Shown: positions 9,389 through 18,217, numbered from the stretch's first letter. The stretch is DNA of 64,000 nucleotides from Chondrocystis sp. NIES-4102 (GCA_002368355.1 AP018281.1:3348001-3412000); one strand, 5' to 3'. Notes: a model not told the origin generated them from the letters alone. Translations and numbers: made by a program.

Positions 9389-9529
9389 ATGGATTTTGTA
9401 ACTAACATTTTTAGTGCTTTTGGTAATATTAACTTTACTGTAATTTTTCAACTAATTTCCTTAGCACTGATTGTAATTTCTGGCCCAGTAGTTATCTTTT
9501 TACTAGCATTGCGTGGTGGCGATCTTTAA
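9389..9529 (+). CDS. psb30: Photosystem II reaction centre protein Psb30 (Ycf12)
   Basis: A 46-residue frame starts at ATG 9389 behind a good ribosome site (TAGGAG at 9378-9383) and ends at TAA 9527-9529. It encodes one membrane span, IFQLISLALIVISGPVVIF, followed by the family-typical end LLALRGGDL. Psb30/Ycf12 is a one-helix subunit at the periphery of the PSII core near PsbJ and PsbZ and helps stabilise the complex. The C-terminal LLA-RGG-L pattern and the length both match. It lies 150 bases after natE with no obvious terminator between. Confidence 0.92.
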   Translation: MDFVTNIFSAFGNINFTVIFQLISLALIVISGPVVIFLLALRGGDL

Positions 9530-9626
9530 AAAATTTTATATTCTGTGTTTTGTAGTTACTGCTCTTCTGGATAAATTCCGAGGAGCAGATTTATTTTGCA
9601 GATTGTAATCGTTAAAATTGGTAATT

Positions 9627-10052
9627 ATGTTTGATTTAAGTAATAATCGACCAGAAATAGCAGCCCAAAAATGGCGATCGCAGCTTGATAGTTTTGTAAC
9701 TGATTATCAATTACAATTGGCTGCTTTAGCTTGGGGTCTACAGGAGGAATGGGGAGAAAGTAACGATGTATTAGGTATCGATCTCCAACCCACACCGCAT
9801 TTTGTAGCTTGCTCTCCAGAGAGTTTAGATCAATTAAATAAAAGTACTAGAGGGCAATTACAAGAAATTTTAGGTATTGTAGATGGTTACGATAAAGCTA
9901 CAGAAGTAGTAATTATAGCGATCGCCGAAGGACAAATTAAACTAATTAACTTTCAACCTCAAACTCCACCCCCAGATTGCTTTGCTTTAGATGGAGATAT
10001 TGATCAATTGATTGCTACTTTGGAAACAGCTATGGATAAATATTTAGTTTAA
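9627..10052 (+). CDS. Conserved cyanobacterial protein, possibly CcmS-like
   Basis: A 141-residue soluble acidic protein from ATG 9627; a TTG three codons earlier is less likely. Recognisable stretches are LAALAWGLQEEWG, GIDLQPTPHFVACSPESL, LQEILGIVDGY and INFQPQTPPPDCF. From memory this matches a family found throughout cyanobacteria and recently linked to beta-carboxysome assembly under the name CcmS. I cannot confirm this without a search, so no symbol is given. It has no signal peptide or membrane span. Its stop overlaps that of the convergent redoxin gene by 4 bases. Confidence 0.6.
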   Translation: MFDLSNNRPEIAAQKWRSQLDSFVTDYQLQLAALAWGLQEEWGESNDVLGIDLQPTPHFVACSPESLDQLNKSTRGQLQEILGIVDGYDKATEVVIIAIAEGQIKLINFQPQTPPPDCFALDGDIDQLIATLETAMDKYLV

Positions 10053-10627
10053 CCAAAATATTCAGGTTCATTACCAGGCTTCCATTTAATATTGCAACCA
10101 ATACTAGGTTTTTGGGCAAAATTGATAGTTTTTCCTTGTAATGTTGCATCAATTGCTTGTCTTAAATCCTTACCCGTTACAGGAAGATCATTGCTGGGAC
10201 GACTATCATCTAATTGACCACGGTATATTAATTGTCGTTGAGCATTAAACAAGAAAAAATCAGGGGTGCAAGCAGCAGTATAGGCTTTACTGACTTCTTG
10301 AGTTTCGTCATAACATAGAGGAAAATTAAATTTCAGCCTTTGTGCCATTTCCTTAAGCTTTTGGGGCGAATCATTAGGGTAATTGGTGACATCATTAGCA
10401 CTAATAGCAACAATACCCAAAGATTGCTGGGAATAATCGTGACCAATGTTGGCTAATTCTTGCTCTAAATGCTTAACAAAAGGACAATGTTGACAAATAA
10501 ACATTAATAATAGAGCCTGATCTTTAAAAGTTTCCAGGGAAATAATTTGATTAGAGACTACATCGGGTAAGTGGAAATCAGGGGCTACAGTGCCTAATGG
10601 CAACATTGTAGAAGCAGTTTTGACCAT
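10049..10627 (-). CDS. Thioredoxin-fold redoxin (AhpC/TSA type)
   Basis: A 192-residue protein of the peroxiredoxin-like thioredoxin family. The start GTVAPDFHLPDV is typical of AhpC/TSA domains, and a CxxC pair, Cys45 and Cys48 in ICQHCPF, sits after the first core strand. Later elements include VAISANDVTNYPND and YDETQEVSKAYTAACTPDFFLF, with the cis-Pro before DFF. The family reduces peroxides or disulfides; the exact substrate is unknown. No signal peptide, so cytoplasmic. ATG at 10627; convergent with the preceding gene. Confidence 0.82.
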   Translation of the reverse strand: MVKTASTMLPLGTVAPDFHLPDVVSNQIISLETFKDQALLLMFICQHCPFVKHLEQELANIGHDYSQQSLGIVAISANDVTNYPNDSPQKLKEMAQRLKFNFPLCYDETQEVSKAYTAACTPDFFLFNAQRQLIYRGQLDDSRPSNDLPVTGKDLRQAIDATLQGKTINFAQKPSIGCNIKWKPGNEPEYFG

Positions 10628-10870
10628 GACTATTAATATTATGGAAATATAAGTTTTATTTTATAGTCACTAGTTAAGATATTAAATTAAAGGTAAAATT
10701 CAACTCGGCAAAAATATAGATACTTTAGTGTTACTTAAAATTAACCAGAATTCGGGTAAAAACGAAAAATTTTCTAGATAAAACGTTACCTTGCTAATAT
10801 CTAGTTCTTAAAATGTTTTCTCGGTGCTATAGCTATCTTCTTCTATTAAATTATTTTACACAAACTGATA

Positions 10871-11926
10871 ATGACGCTCCCCACAGCCAAACAACCAACT
10901 AATTCAGAAGTTTTATTAGGTAAATCCTTAGAAGAATTAACCCAATGGGTACAAGAGAAAGGACAACCAGCCTATAGAGGTAAACAATTACATCAATGGT
11001 TATATCAAAAAGGAGCGCGATCGCTTGATGATATTTCTGTCTTTCCCAAGCAATGGCGACTAGAAATGGCAGATTATCCATTAGGACGTTCGACAATTCA
11101 TTATTGTAGTGTAGCTCCAGATCAAACTCGTAAATATCTCTTGCGTTTAAAAGATGGTTTAATTATTGAGTCGGTTGGTATTCCCACAGCAAAACGTCTA
11201 ACTGTTTGTGTCTCTTCGCAAGTGGGTTGTCCGATGGATTGTGATTTTTGTGCTACAGGTAAAGGGGGATTTACCCGTAATCTTAAAGCTGCTGAAATTA
11301 TTGATCAAGTATTGAGCGTACAAGAAGACTTTGCCCAAAGAGTTAGTAATGTGGTATTTATGGGTATGGGAGAGCCTCTAGCTAATTATAAGGAAGTGGT
11401 AAGTGCGATTAAATCCCTTAATCATGATGTAGGAATTGGAGCGCGATCGCTAACAGTCTCGACAGTAGGTATTCCAGGGACAATTTACCAATTAGCTCAA
11501 GAGCAATTGCAAATAGTTTTAGCAATTAGTCTTCATGCTTCTAATCAGGCTTTACGAGAACAATTAATTCCTAGTGCTAAAAACTATACATTGGATGATT
11601 TGTTAGCTGAGTGTCGCGATTATGTTCAGGTAACTGGTAGAAGAATATCTTTTGAATATATATTACTTGCAAAAGTTAATGATTTTCCAGCTAATGCACG
11701 GGAGTTAGTTCAACGTCTAAAAGGATTTCAAACCCATGTAAATTTGATTCCTTATAATCCTATTTCAGAGGTAGATTATCAAAGACCTAACAAAAATCGG
11801 ATTAGAGAATTTACTAACATTTTAGAATCCGCCAAAATAGCTGTTAGTGTACGCTATTCTAGGGGATTGGAGGCAGATGCAGCTTGTGGACAACTAAGAG
11901 CCTCCAAAGCCGAAATATCAAACTAA
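10871..11926 (+). CDS. rlmN: Dual-specificity RNA methyltransferase RlmN
   Basis: A radical-SAM enzyme that methylates C2 of adenosine 2503 in 23S rRNA and of A37 in some tRNAs. The [4Fe-4S] cluster ligands are Cys120, Cys124 and Cys127 (CPMDCDFC). The SAM motif MGMGEP is present, and the methyl-transfer cysteine is Cys339 in EADAACGQL, whose partner near Cys113-Cys120 fits the family. The N-terminal accessory domain ([13 protein letters not shown]) is intact. At 351 residues it is full length. The stop codon overlaps the stop of the opposite small zinc-ribbon gene by 4 bases. Confidence 0.96.
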   Translation: MTLPTAKQPTNSEVLLGKSLEELTQWVQEKGQPAYRGKQLHQWLYQKGARSLDDISVFPKQWRLEMADYPLGRSTIHYCSVAPDQTRKYLLRLKDGLIIESVGIPTAKRLTVCVSSQVGCPMDCDFCATGKGGFTRNLKAAEIIDQVLSVQEDFAQRVSNVVFMGMGEPLANYKEVVSAIKSLNHDVGIGARSLTVSTVGIPGTIYQLAQEQLQIVLAISLHASNQALREQLIPSAKNYTLDDLLAECRDYVQVTGRRISFEYILLAKVNDFPANARELVQRLKGFQTHVNLIPYNPISEVDYQRPNKNRIREFTNILESAKIAVSVRYSRGLEADAACGQLRASKAEISN

Positions 11927-12108
11927 TGCACCATGCAATAACTATTAATACCAGGGGCATAAGCTTCAATTACTTTTCCTGTTTTAGCGCATTGTACTAA
12001 TAAATAATCACAGCTATGACAGGAAGTACGCCAAATGTCATTATCCGTAATTTGCCTTATAGCGCGATCGCCACAATTGGGACAGGGTATTGTTTGAGTT
12101 TTATTCAT
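11923..12108 (-). CDS. Small zinc-ribbon protein
   Basis: A 61-residue protein from ATG 12108 ([13 protein letters not shown]). An upstream TTG at 12156 would add 16 hydrophobic residues and is less likely. Two CxxC knuckles, Cys9/Cys12 and Cys30/Cys33, form a zinc ribbon; two more cysteines lie at 40 and 58. Similar small proteins are found downstream of cyanobacterial genes and are sometimes annotated as PriA-like because of the ribbon, but there is no helicase here. Function unknown. Convergent with rlmN, overlapping at the stop codons. Confidence 0.7.
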   Translation of the reverse strand: MNKTQTIPCPNCGDRAIRQITDNDIWRTSCHSCDYLLVQCAKTGKVIEAYAPGINSYCMVH

Positions 12109-12505
12109 TTTTATTAACAGAATTGGGACAAGGTGATTAATCAAGTCATCAATCAAGATTTATAGTTTGCTTTTAAAGTATTTAATCGAATCTTATTTCA
12201 TTATAATTTTTAAAATTTGAAACGATCATGATTCTTTAGATATATTTTCTCTATTTTTACATTGATCCCTGACAGTAAATTGTTTAACGTAGCTACGTTT
12301 ACTACAAGTATGCAAATATTAATTTACTTTAAAATATCAATAATGAAAATATAGTAAGCATAAACGAGTATTAACACCTATTAAACGTCATTTATTTAAA
12401 AAAATTGCTCATTTTTAGACTTCAACTGAACAATAAACTTAGCAGTCCTCAAAAGATGATTTAATTTTAAAAAACAATATATTATGCTGTTAGTAGCAAT
12501 AACCT
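12109..12505. other. 397-base divergent intergenic region
   Basis: Divergent spacer upstream of menB and the zinc-ribbon gene. It is very AT-rich, apart from a 14-base perfect palindrome AACGTAGCTACGTT at 12286-12299 that could be a regulator site. No coding potential seen. Confidence 0.45.
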
Positions 12506-13339
12506 ATGCAAGTTGAATGGCAAACGGCTAAAACTTACGAAGATATTCTTTACCAGAAATGGCAGGGCATAGCCAGAATTACTATTAATCGTCCACATAA
12601 GCGTAATGCCTTCCGTCCTAAGACCGTATTTGAAATGTACGATGCCTTTGTGGATGCACGTGAAGATCAAACCATTGGTGTAATATTATTGACGGGTGCA
12701 GGACCCCATACAGACGGCAAATATGCTTTTTGTGCTGGTGGAGATCAAAGTATTAGAGGTCAAGCAGGATATATTGACGACCAGGGAACACCCAGATTAA
12801 ACGTTTTAGATCTACAGCGTCTAATTCGTACAATACCTAAAGTGACCATTGCTTTAGTTGCTGGGTATGCTATAGGTGGGGGTCATGTTCTTCATGTATT
12901 ATGCGACTTAACTATAGCTGCTGATAATGCAATTTTTGGGCAAACTGGGCCGAAAGTAGGCAGTTTTGATGGTGGATTTGGTTCTAGTTATTTGGCTCGA
13001 ATTGTTGGACAAAAAAAAGCTAGAGAAATCTGGTTTTTGTGTCGCCAATATAATGCGGTGGAAGCTCAGGAAATGGGTTTAGTTAATTGTGTTGTACCTG
13101 TAGAACAATTAGAAGCAGAAGGCATAAAATGGTCACAGGAAATATTAGAAAAAAGTCCCATTGCTATTAGATGTCTCAAGGCTGCTTTTAATGCTGACTG
13201 TGATGGACAAGCTGGAATACAAGAATTGGCTGGTAATGCGACTATGTTATATTACATGACTGAAGAGGGGGCGGAAGGGAAACAAGCATTTTTAGAAAAA
13301 CGTTCTCCTAATTTTAAGAATTATCCTTGGCTACCTTAA
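12506..13339 (+). CDS. menB: 1,4-dihydroxy-2-naphthoyl-CoA synthase MenB
   Basis: Crotonase-fold enzyme that closes the naphthoquinone ring from O-succinylbenzoyl-CoA. In cyanobacteria the pathway makes phylloquinone, the A1 electron carrier of photosystem I, whose core genes lie 25 kb to the right. The 277 residues are full length. Family landmarks are [30 protein letters not shown], the oxyanion-hole stretch [29 protein letters not shown] and the C-terminal [13 protein letters not shown]. The ATG at 12506 gives a normal N-terminus. No other men gene is adjacent. Confidence 0.96.
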   Translation: MQVEWQTAKTYEDILYQKWQGIARITINRPHKRNAFRPKTVFEMYDAFVDAREDQTIGVILLTGAGPHTDGKYAFCAGGDQSIRGQAGYIDDQGTPRLNVLDLQRLIRTIPKVTIALVAGYAIGGGHVLHVLCDLTIAADNAIFGQTGPKVGSFDGGFGSSYLARIVGQKKAREIWFLCRQYNAVEAQEMGLVNCVVPVEQLEAEGIKWSQEILEKSPIAIRCLKAAFNADCDGQAGIQELAGNATMLYYMTEEGAEGKQAFLEKRSPNFKNYPWLP

Positions 13340-13444
13340 ATTGTACAAAGCATAAACAATAATCCCTTAAATGAGATAAAAAGTAGGGTAAAAAAGGGTT
13401 AGACTTACAAGCACCAGCAATATTATTAGGTATTTATTGTTTAT

Positions 13445-13477
13445 AAAAAAAACGCGCTTCCTAGAGTTTGGTAGCGC
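13445..13477 (-). terminator. Rho-independent terminator, minus strand
   Basis: Stem GCGCTTCC/GGTAGCGC (13454-13477, one mismatch) with an 8-base loop. On the minus strand it is followed by a run of eight T residues (the A-run at 13445-13452). It would end transcription of the minus-strand Cys-motif gene at 13632-13919, about 155 bases past its stop. Confidence 0.75.
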
Positions 13478-13631
13478 ATTATCTCAATTATTAATATATT
13501 TAATTTAACTTAAATTTTGGTTTGTAATTATTTAATTTTTACCTATCATTAGAAAATTGATTATTTTACTTTTAATTACAGAGTCAGCAAATATACAGTT
13601 ATTTATAGGATAAATCTATTATATAAGTGGC

Positions 13632-13919
13632 TTATTCCAATTTATGGGGTACTTTAGCTGAATAATTTGTATCTATATGGATATTAGATATTTGAGTAGT
13701 AAACTCAGTAGGAGATTCTAATGAAATTGAATTTTCTAAATGTAAAATATCTTCTAATTTTTTCAAAGTTGTTTTAAAAGGATGACAAGCAAACGCGCAA
13801 GCTTTCCAACTACCTTGAACTGGCACACCTAACTGTTGGCAAGAACCGCCCCTGCGTCCTTCTGGCTTGTAAAAGCGACAGTAACGACAAGCAGAAGTTG
13901 AAAAATTTATTTCTTTCAT
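13632..13919 (-). CDS. Small cysteine-motif protein, conserved in cyanobacteria
   Basis: A 95-residue protein with all cysteines in its first half: Cys11, Cys14, Cys27, Cys41 and Cys45 in a pattern ACRYCRFYKPEGRRGG-C-QQLGVPVQGSWKACAFAC. I recall this N-terminal block from uncharacterised cyanobacterial proteins. The cysteine spacing suggests metal or Fe-S binding, but no function is known to me. The C-terminal half is polar and probably disordered. ATG at 13919; a terminator lies downstream at 13445-13477. Confidence 0.7.
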   Translation of the reverse strand: MKEINFSTSACRYCRFYKPEGRRGGSCQQLGVPVQGSWKACAFACHPFKTTLKKLEDILHLENSISLESPTEFTTQISNIHIDTNYSAKVPHKLE

Positions 13920-14205
13920 TAGATTGTTTTTGGGATCGGTTTTATTCCTAATTCCGTTATTTATATTTTGCGCTTACTTCACAACCGCAATAATCTAATT
14001 AAAGTAATTATCAGATAAGCTTTTGAACGATCCCTGGGGGTCAGATTTTTTTCACATTCTCTTTATAATTGATTAATGAATAGATACAATTAATCTTTAA
14101 AACCTTATAGAAAGTATTATGGATATTTAAAGATTAAAGAAAGCTTAAGTCAAAAAACCTATAGGGATCATTAATAAAAGAGAAAAAATTTTTTTATTAA
14201 CCAAT

Positions 14206-14832
14206 CTATTTTGATGTTGGAAAGGTTACAGGACGATATTCTTGCGACCATTTCTGAGCGATACAGTGATAACATAAATTCCATCGTTCTATTTCTTGCG
14301 GTGGTGTTGGAGATTTACAGTTAGGACAAGATAAAAAAGTTGTTGAGTTTTGCTGGATTTTTTTTAACCACAGATCCACACTAATTTTGGCTTTAGTAGA
14401 TAATGGCACTTGGGCAAACTGAGGAACATTATTTTCAAGCTTTTTAGCTTCTAATTGAGAATTACTTAGATTGATTTTAGATTTTTGCTGGGTACTGACT
14501 TTAAATAAATGTGGATCGCTAAGATCGCTGCTAGAGGTTTGATGCCAATGGGAAGAAGAGAAGCGAATATCCTTTAAAATAAAAGGTAGTTGATTATTAA
14601 GCTTTTTAAGTAAACTATAGCGTTGGAAAAAAAGTTCTTGCGCTCTGGCTGCACTAGATGTAGCCACCCATAATACCTGTCGCTCAATGTAGAGAGGACG
14701 AGTATGTTGGGAAATAGTGGGGTTTACAGTGTTTTGCCAGCATTTTAACAGTTGACGATAATCACGAAATTTTTCCCATCCTGGTTGTTTTTCAAGCTGG
14801 TTTAAAATTTGTTCTAAAGAATTAAAATACAA
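14206..14832 (-). CDS. DciA/DUF721-family protein with C-terminal zinc ribbon
   Basis: This 208-residue protein has an N-terminal DUF721 domain (about 1-95: LEQILNQLEKQPGW, CWQNTVNPTISQHTRPLYIE, VLWVATSSAARAQEL). DUF721 defines DciA, the replicative helicase operator/loader of bacteria lacking DnaC. A polar linker leads to a zinc ribbon with Cys169, Cys172, Cys187 and Cys190. The start must be TTG at 14832, since an in-frame stop lies three codons upstream and no ATG occurs nearby. It is divergent from the histidine kinase gene with only 55 bases between the two starts. Confidence 0.78.
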   Translation of the reverse strand: MYFNSLEQILNQLEKQPGWEKFRDYRQLLKCWQNTVNPTISQHTRPLYIERQVLWVATSSAARAQELFFQRYSLLKKLNNQLPFILKDIRFSSSHWHQTSSSDLSDPHLFKVSTQQKSKINLSNSQLEAKKLENNVPQFAQVPLSTKAKISVDLWLKKIQQNSTTFLSCPNCKSPTPPQEIERWNLCYHCIAQKWSQEYRPVTFPTSK

Positions 14833-14887
14833 GTTTAGTTAAATTGTTCCTATGATTGTATTAGTAGTTTAAAACAATGCTGTTGGA

Positions 14888-16138
14888 ATGGATATCAGTA
14901 AAATCCTGACTAGAGAAAAAGACGACATTATTCAACAGTGGGTTGAAGCGATCGCGCTAGATCAACAAATACAAAGTTCTCAACAGCTTACATTTCAATC
15001 AATTATTGATCATCTTCCTAACATTTTTCAGAATATTTTAGACGCGATCGACTCGGATTGGTTACAATATATTGCTACTAAGGAAAATACTTGTATATAT
15101 TCCCGCAATAAAGAAGATTTTCCAATTTTAGGTGATACTCATGGGGCGACGCGCGCGCGACAGGATTTTGATGCGGAAGAAATTGTTAGAGAGTATGTTT
15201 TATTAAAAAAAATTTTATTGGCTAAATTAGAGCCTCATTTACTCTTAAGTGATTCTAAAACAACTTTAGATACGATTAAATTTATTGATATTATTATTAA
15301 TCAATTTATGGCGAAAAGTTTTAATAGTTACACTAAGGAGCGATTAGAACAATTAGAAAAATTACAAATTCAATTACTTCTTACTAATCAAGAATTAACC
15401 CGTTTAATTGAGGGTCATCGTGATAGCCTTTCATATTTAACTCATGAAATAAAAAACCCTCTAACTTCTATTATTGGTTATTCAGACCTATTTTTACGTC
15501 AACAAAAAAATCTTAATACACAAAATACTTGCCTGACAAATATAGAACATATAGAACAAGTTTTAAAACAAGGACGAAAGATTTTAAGAATAGTTAATGA
15601 TACCAAAGAATTAGCCAGTTATCAGTCTGGAAATATGAATCTCCATTGGCAAAATGTGGAAATATGTTCTTTGTTAGAAAGCATTCTTTTAAGTTTTAAA
15701 TCTACCATAGAAGCCAAAAATCTACATTTAAGTGCTAGCTGCTCTCCTGATCGATTAATTATTTGTACCGATTCCCTACGTTTACAACAAATAATTACAA
15801 ATTTAATTAGTAATGCTATTCGCTACACCAAATCAGGAACAATTGAGGTCAAATGTATTAAAATTCCTCCTATAAAACCTAGTATTAAAGATTATTTAAA
15901 AATAATAGTTAAAGATAGTGGTATTGGCATTAAAACTGAGAACCAAGAACGCATTTTTGAACCTTATTTCCAAATCAAAGAAGCCAATGAAATGAACCTT
16001 GAGGGAATGGGATTAGGACTTGCTATTGTTGCTCAATTAGTAAAGATGCTCAATGGTAAAATTAAACTAAGTTCAAAGGTTAATGTAGGTTCTACCTTTA
16101 CAGTTATCTTACCGATTATTAATCAAGAAGACGACTAA
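14888..16138 (+). CDS. Sensor histidine kinase with RsbRD-like N-terminal domain
   Basis: A 416-residue soluble kinase. Residues 1-150 are all-helical (DIIQQWVEAI, DFDAEEIVREYVLLKKIL) and resemble RsbRD/RsbU-like sensor domains found in cyanobacterial kinases. HisKA follows with His186 in LTHEIKNPLTSIIGY. The HATPase domain spans about 285-413 with N-box ITNLISNAIRYT, G1 DSGIGI, F-box RIFEPYF and G2 GMGLGLAI. It is thus fully equipped, unlike the kinase-like protein at 163-1776. No response regulator is adjacent and no membrane span is seen, so the ligand and partner are unknown. Confidence 0.88.
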   Translation: MDISKILTREKDDIIQQWVEAIALDQQIQSSQQLTFQSIIDHLPNIFQNILDAIDSDWLQYIATKENTCIYSRNKEDFPILGDTHGATRARQDFDAEEIVREYVLLKKILLAKLEPHLLLSDSKTTLDTIKFIDIIINQFMAKSFNSYTKERLEQLEKLQIQLLLTNQELTRLIEGHRDSLSYLTHEIKNPLTSIIGYSDLFLRQQKNLNTQNTCLTNIEHIEQVLKQGRKILRIVNDTKELASYQSGNMNLHWQNVEICSLLESILLSFKSTIEAKNLHLSASCSPDRLIICTDSLRLQQIITNLISNAIRYTKSGTIEVKCIKIPPIKPSIKDYLKIIVKDSGIGIKTENQERIFEPYFQIKEANEMNLEGMGLGLAIVAQLVKMLNGKIKLSSKVNVGSTFTVILPIINQEDD

Positions 16139-16152
16139 AATTAGCCGTCTTT
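16128..16152. terminator. Hairpin between convergent genes
   Basis: AAGACGACTAA (16128-16138) pairs with TTAGCCGTCTT (16141-16151) with one mismatch, overlapping the stop codon of the kinase gene. A short T-run follows on the plus strand. It is placed to end transcription between the convergent kinase and grxD genes; the T-tract is poor. Confidence 0.45.
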
Positions 16153-16174
16153 AGGCGATCGCTTTAAGCTTAAG

Positions 16175-16498
16175 TTAAGAAGCTAATGCCACTTCTACCA
16201 TTTGTTGTAATTCACCACTTTGATATAATTCGATCGCAATATCTGAACCACCAACAAACTCCCCATTAATATAAATTTGGGGAATTGTAGGCCAATTAGA
16301 ATATTCTTTAATTCCTTGGCGTATTTCAGGGTCAGCTAAAATATCTACAGTTGCATAAGGGACACCCAAGGTATTTAAAATTTGCACCACATTATTAGAG
16401 AAACCGCACTGGGGCATCAATTTTGATCCCTTCATGAATACCATAATCTTATTTTCATTAACCAATTGATCAATTTTTGCTTTTACTTCAGGTGTCAT
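16175..16498 (-). CDS. grxD: Monothiol glutaredoxin (Grx4/GrxD type)
   Basis: A 107-residue monothiol glutaredoxin with active site CGFS (Cys31) and the glutathione-binding elements [19 protein letters not shown] and GGSD. CGFS glutaredoxins ligate a [2Fe-2S] cluster as glutathione-bridged dimers and carry or sense Fe-S clusters. The bolA-like gene lies 101 bases upstream in the same direction, matching the well-known Grx4-BolA partnership in which mixed heterodimers bind the cluster. ATG at 16498. Full length for the family. Confidence 0.95.
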   Translation of the reverse strand: MTPEVKAKIDQLVNENKIMVFMKGSKLMPQCGFSNNVVQILNTLGVPYATVDILADPEIRQGIKEYSNWPTIPQIYINGEFVGGSDIAIELYQSGELQQMVEVALAS

Positions 16499-16599
16499 AA
16501 GTTCTAATTACCTAATTATTATTAATTGCTACTTGTTGCCATAGAAGGCTAGTAGATATTTATCAATTTTGATTTTACTAAAATCACCAACTATTAAGG

Positions 16600-16851
16600 T
16601 TAAACAGTTTGTCCAGTTGCTTGCCAAGTTGCAGGGGTATAGGTTTTAAGCGAGAGGGCGTGAATTGTTTCGGTTGCCATCTCCGTTTGCAAAACTTCGT
16701 ATACCATTTGATGTTGTTTTACCTTGGTTTTACCTTCAAAGTCAGGAGATACAATTACAGCCTCAAAATGCTGTCCATCGCCGATAACTTTCACTTCAGC
16801 ATTGGCTAATCTTTCTTTAATTATTGTTTGTACTTGTTCTGGACTAATCAT
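16600..16851 (-). CDS. bolA: BolA-family protein
   Basis: An 83-residue single-domain BolA protein. Typical elements are ISPEQVQTIIKERLANAEVKVIGDG, the FEAVIVSPDFEGKTKVKQHQMVYEVL core, and the conserved C-terminal histidine in IHALSLKTYTP. BolA proteins pair with monothiol glutaredoxins in Fe-S cluster trafficking or iron sensing, and the grxD gene follows directly downstream. ATG at 16851. The small size is typical of the BolA2-like group rather than stress-morphogen BolA1. Confidence 0.92.
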   Translation of the reverse strand: MISPEQVQTIIKERLANAEVKVIGDGQHFEAVIVSPDFEGKTKVKQHQMVYEVLQTEMATETIHALSLKTYTPATWQATGQTV

Positions 16852-17203
16852 AACCTGTCTAAGTGTTTATGGGTGATTGAACGATTCTTATTGCCAAACG
16901 TTATCTAAGCAAAGCTGATGTTCGTTTGAAGTCATTTTATTTTATCAAAGTTCTATCGTGAGCAAGATCTAAGAGGTGGAAAGAATGTTTTTTGATTGAT
17001 TGTTAGCTTTTACCCTACTACCTACTACCTACTACCTATTCATTGCCATTACTAGCCCAAGTAAATTTAACCCAGATCATGTTCTTAACTGTAACTGAAA
17101 CTATTTAGATTACAATTTTCGGTATATTTATTATGATGAGCCAAATTTAACCAAGACAATTATTGCTTGCTACTTTGCTCTTAAAAATTGCCAATAATCT
17201 CCT
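16852..17203. other. 352-base divergent intergenic region with heptamer repeat
   Basis: Spacer between bolA (minus) and pheS (plus). It holds a heptamer tandem repeat at 17014-17038 about 165 bases before the pheS start. Apart from that it is AT-rich with no recognisable gene. Confidence 0.5.
17014..17038 (+). repeat. Heptamer tandem repeat (CCTACTA)n
   Basis: Three full units of CCTACTA plus a partial fourth. Heptamer short tandemly repeated sequences (STRRs) are a known class in cyanobacterial genomes. The same unit occurs reverse-complemented at 58488-58506 with a similar flank (GTTAGCTTTT on one side). Confidence 0.8.
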
Positions 17204-18202
17204 ATGACTACTGCTTCCATCCAAGAACAACTAAAAGAATTAAATAATACAGCCTTAGAGGCGATCGCTACAACCAATAGTTTAGATGAACTAGAACAAT
17301 TAAGAGTTAAGTATCTGGGCAAAAAAGGTCAATTATCTCAAATTCTTAGGGGGATGGGTAAATTATCTCCAGAAGAAAGACCTGAAGTAGGTTCAAAAGC
17401 AAACGTAGTTAAAGAAGAAGTTCAAACCAGTCTCGATCAGCGTAAAGAAAGTCTATTACAAGCAGAAATTACCGCCAAAATCGAATCAGAAAAGATTGAT
17501 GTAACTATGCCTGGAGTTTATCGTTCTTTAGGGCGTGTACATCCTCTCAATGGTGTAGTAGATCGAGTATTAGATATCTTTACTGGTTTGGGTTATACAG
17601 TGGCGACAGGCCCTCAAATAGAAACAGACTATTATAATTTTGAAGCTTTAAATACTCCTGCCGATCATCCTGCTAGAGATATGCAGGATACCTTTTATTT
17701 ACCAGGGGGAAACTTATTGAGAACTCATACCTCGTCTGTGCAAATTCGCTACATGGAGAATAATCAACCCCCAATTAGAATTATTGCCCCAGGTAGGGTT
17801 TATCGTCGAGATACAGTGGATGCTACCCATTCCGCAGTCTTTAACCAAGTGGAAATTTTAGCTATTGATAAGGGGTTAAGATTTACTGATTTAAAAGGCA
17901 CAATTAAAGAATTCTTGCAACGGATGTTTGGCGATCAATTACCTGTACAGTTTCGTACTAGTTATTTTCCTTTTACCGAACCTTCGGCGGAAGTTGATGT
18001 GCAATGGCAAGGTAAATGGCTAGAGGTTATGGGTTGTGGCATGGTAGATCCTAATGTCCTCAAAGCAGTAGGTTATGACCCCGAAGTATATACAGGTTTT
18101 GCTGCTGGATTTGGAGTAGAAAGGTTTGCTATGGTGTTACATCAGATAGATGATATTCGCCGTTTATATAATAGTGATTTGCGCTTTCTACAACAGTTCT
18201 AA
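17204..18202 (+). CDS. pheS: Phenylalanine-tRNA ligase alpha subunit
   Basis: Catalytic alpha subunit of the alpha2-beta2 phenylalanyl-tRNA synthetase, charging tRNA-Phe. The 332-residue length is normal. The N-terminal coiled coil lies at about 1-90. The class II core has motif 1 near [14 protein letters not shown], motif 2 around [12 protein letters not shown] and [22 protein letters not shown], and motif 3 in [14 protein letters not shown]. pheT is not adjacent, as is usual in cyanobacteria. The gene ends at a strong terminator at 18218-18263. Confidence 0.97.
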   Translation: MTTASIQEQLKELNNTALEAIATTNSLDELEQLRVKYLGKKGQLSQILRGMGKLSPEERPEVGSKANVVKEEVQTSLDQRKESLLQAEITAKIESEKIDVTMPGVYRSLGRVHPLNGVVDRVLDIFTGLGYTVATGPQIETDYYNFEALNTPADHPARDMQDTFYLPGGNLLRTHTSSVQIRYMENNQPPIRIIAPGRVYRRDTVDATHSAVFNQVEILAIDKGLRFTDLKGTIKEFLQRMFGDQLPVQFRTSYFPFTEPSAEVDVQWQGKWLEVMGCGMVDPNVLKAVGYDPEVYTGFAAGFGVERFAMVLHQIDDIRRLYNSDLRFLQQF

Positions 18203-18217
18203 TAAATAATATTAATC

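Noticed and set aside
17014-17038. Heptamer tracts as CRISPR-like array
   Set aside because: Units are 7 bases with no spacers; they fit cyanobacterial short tandem repeats.
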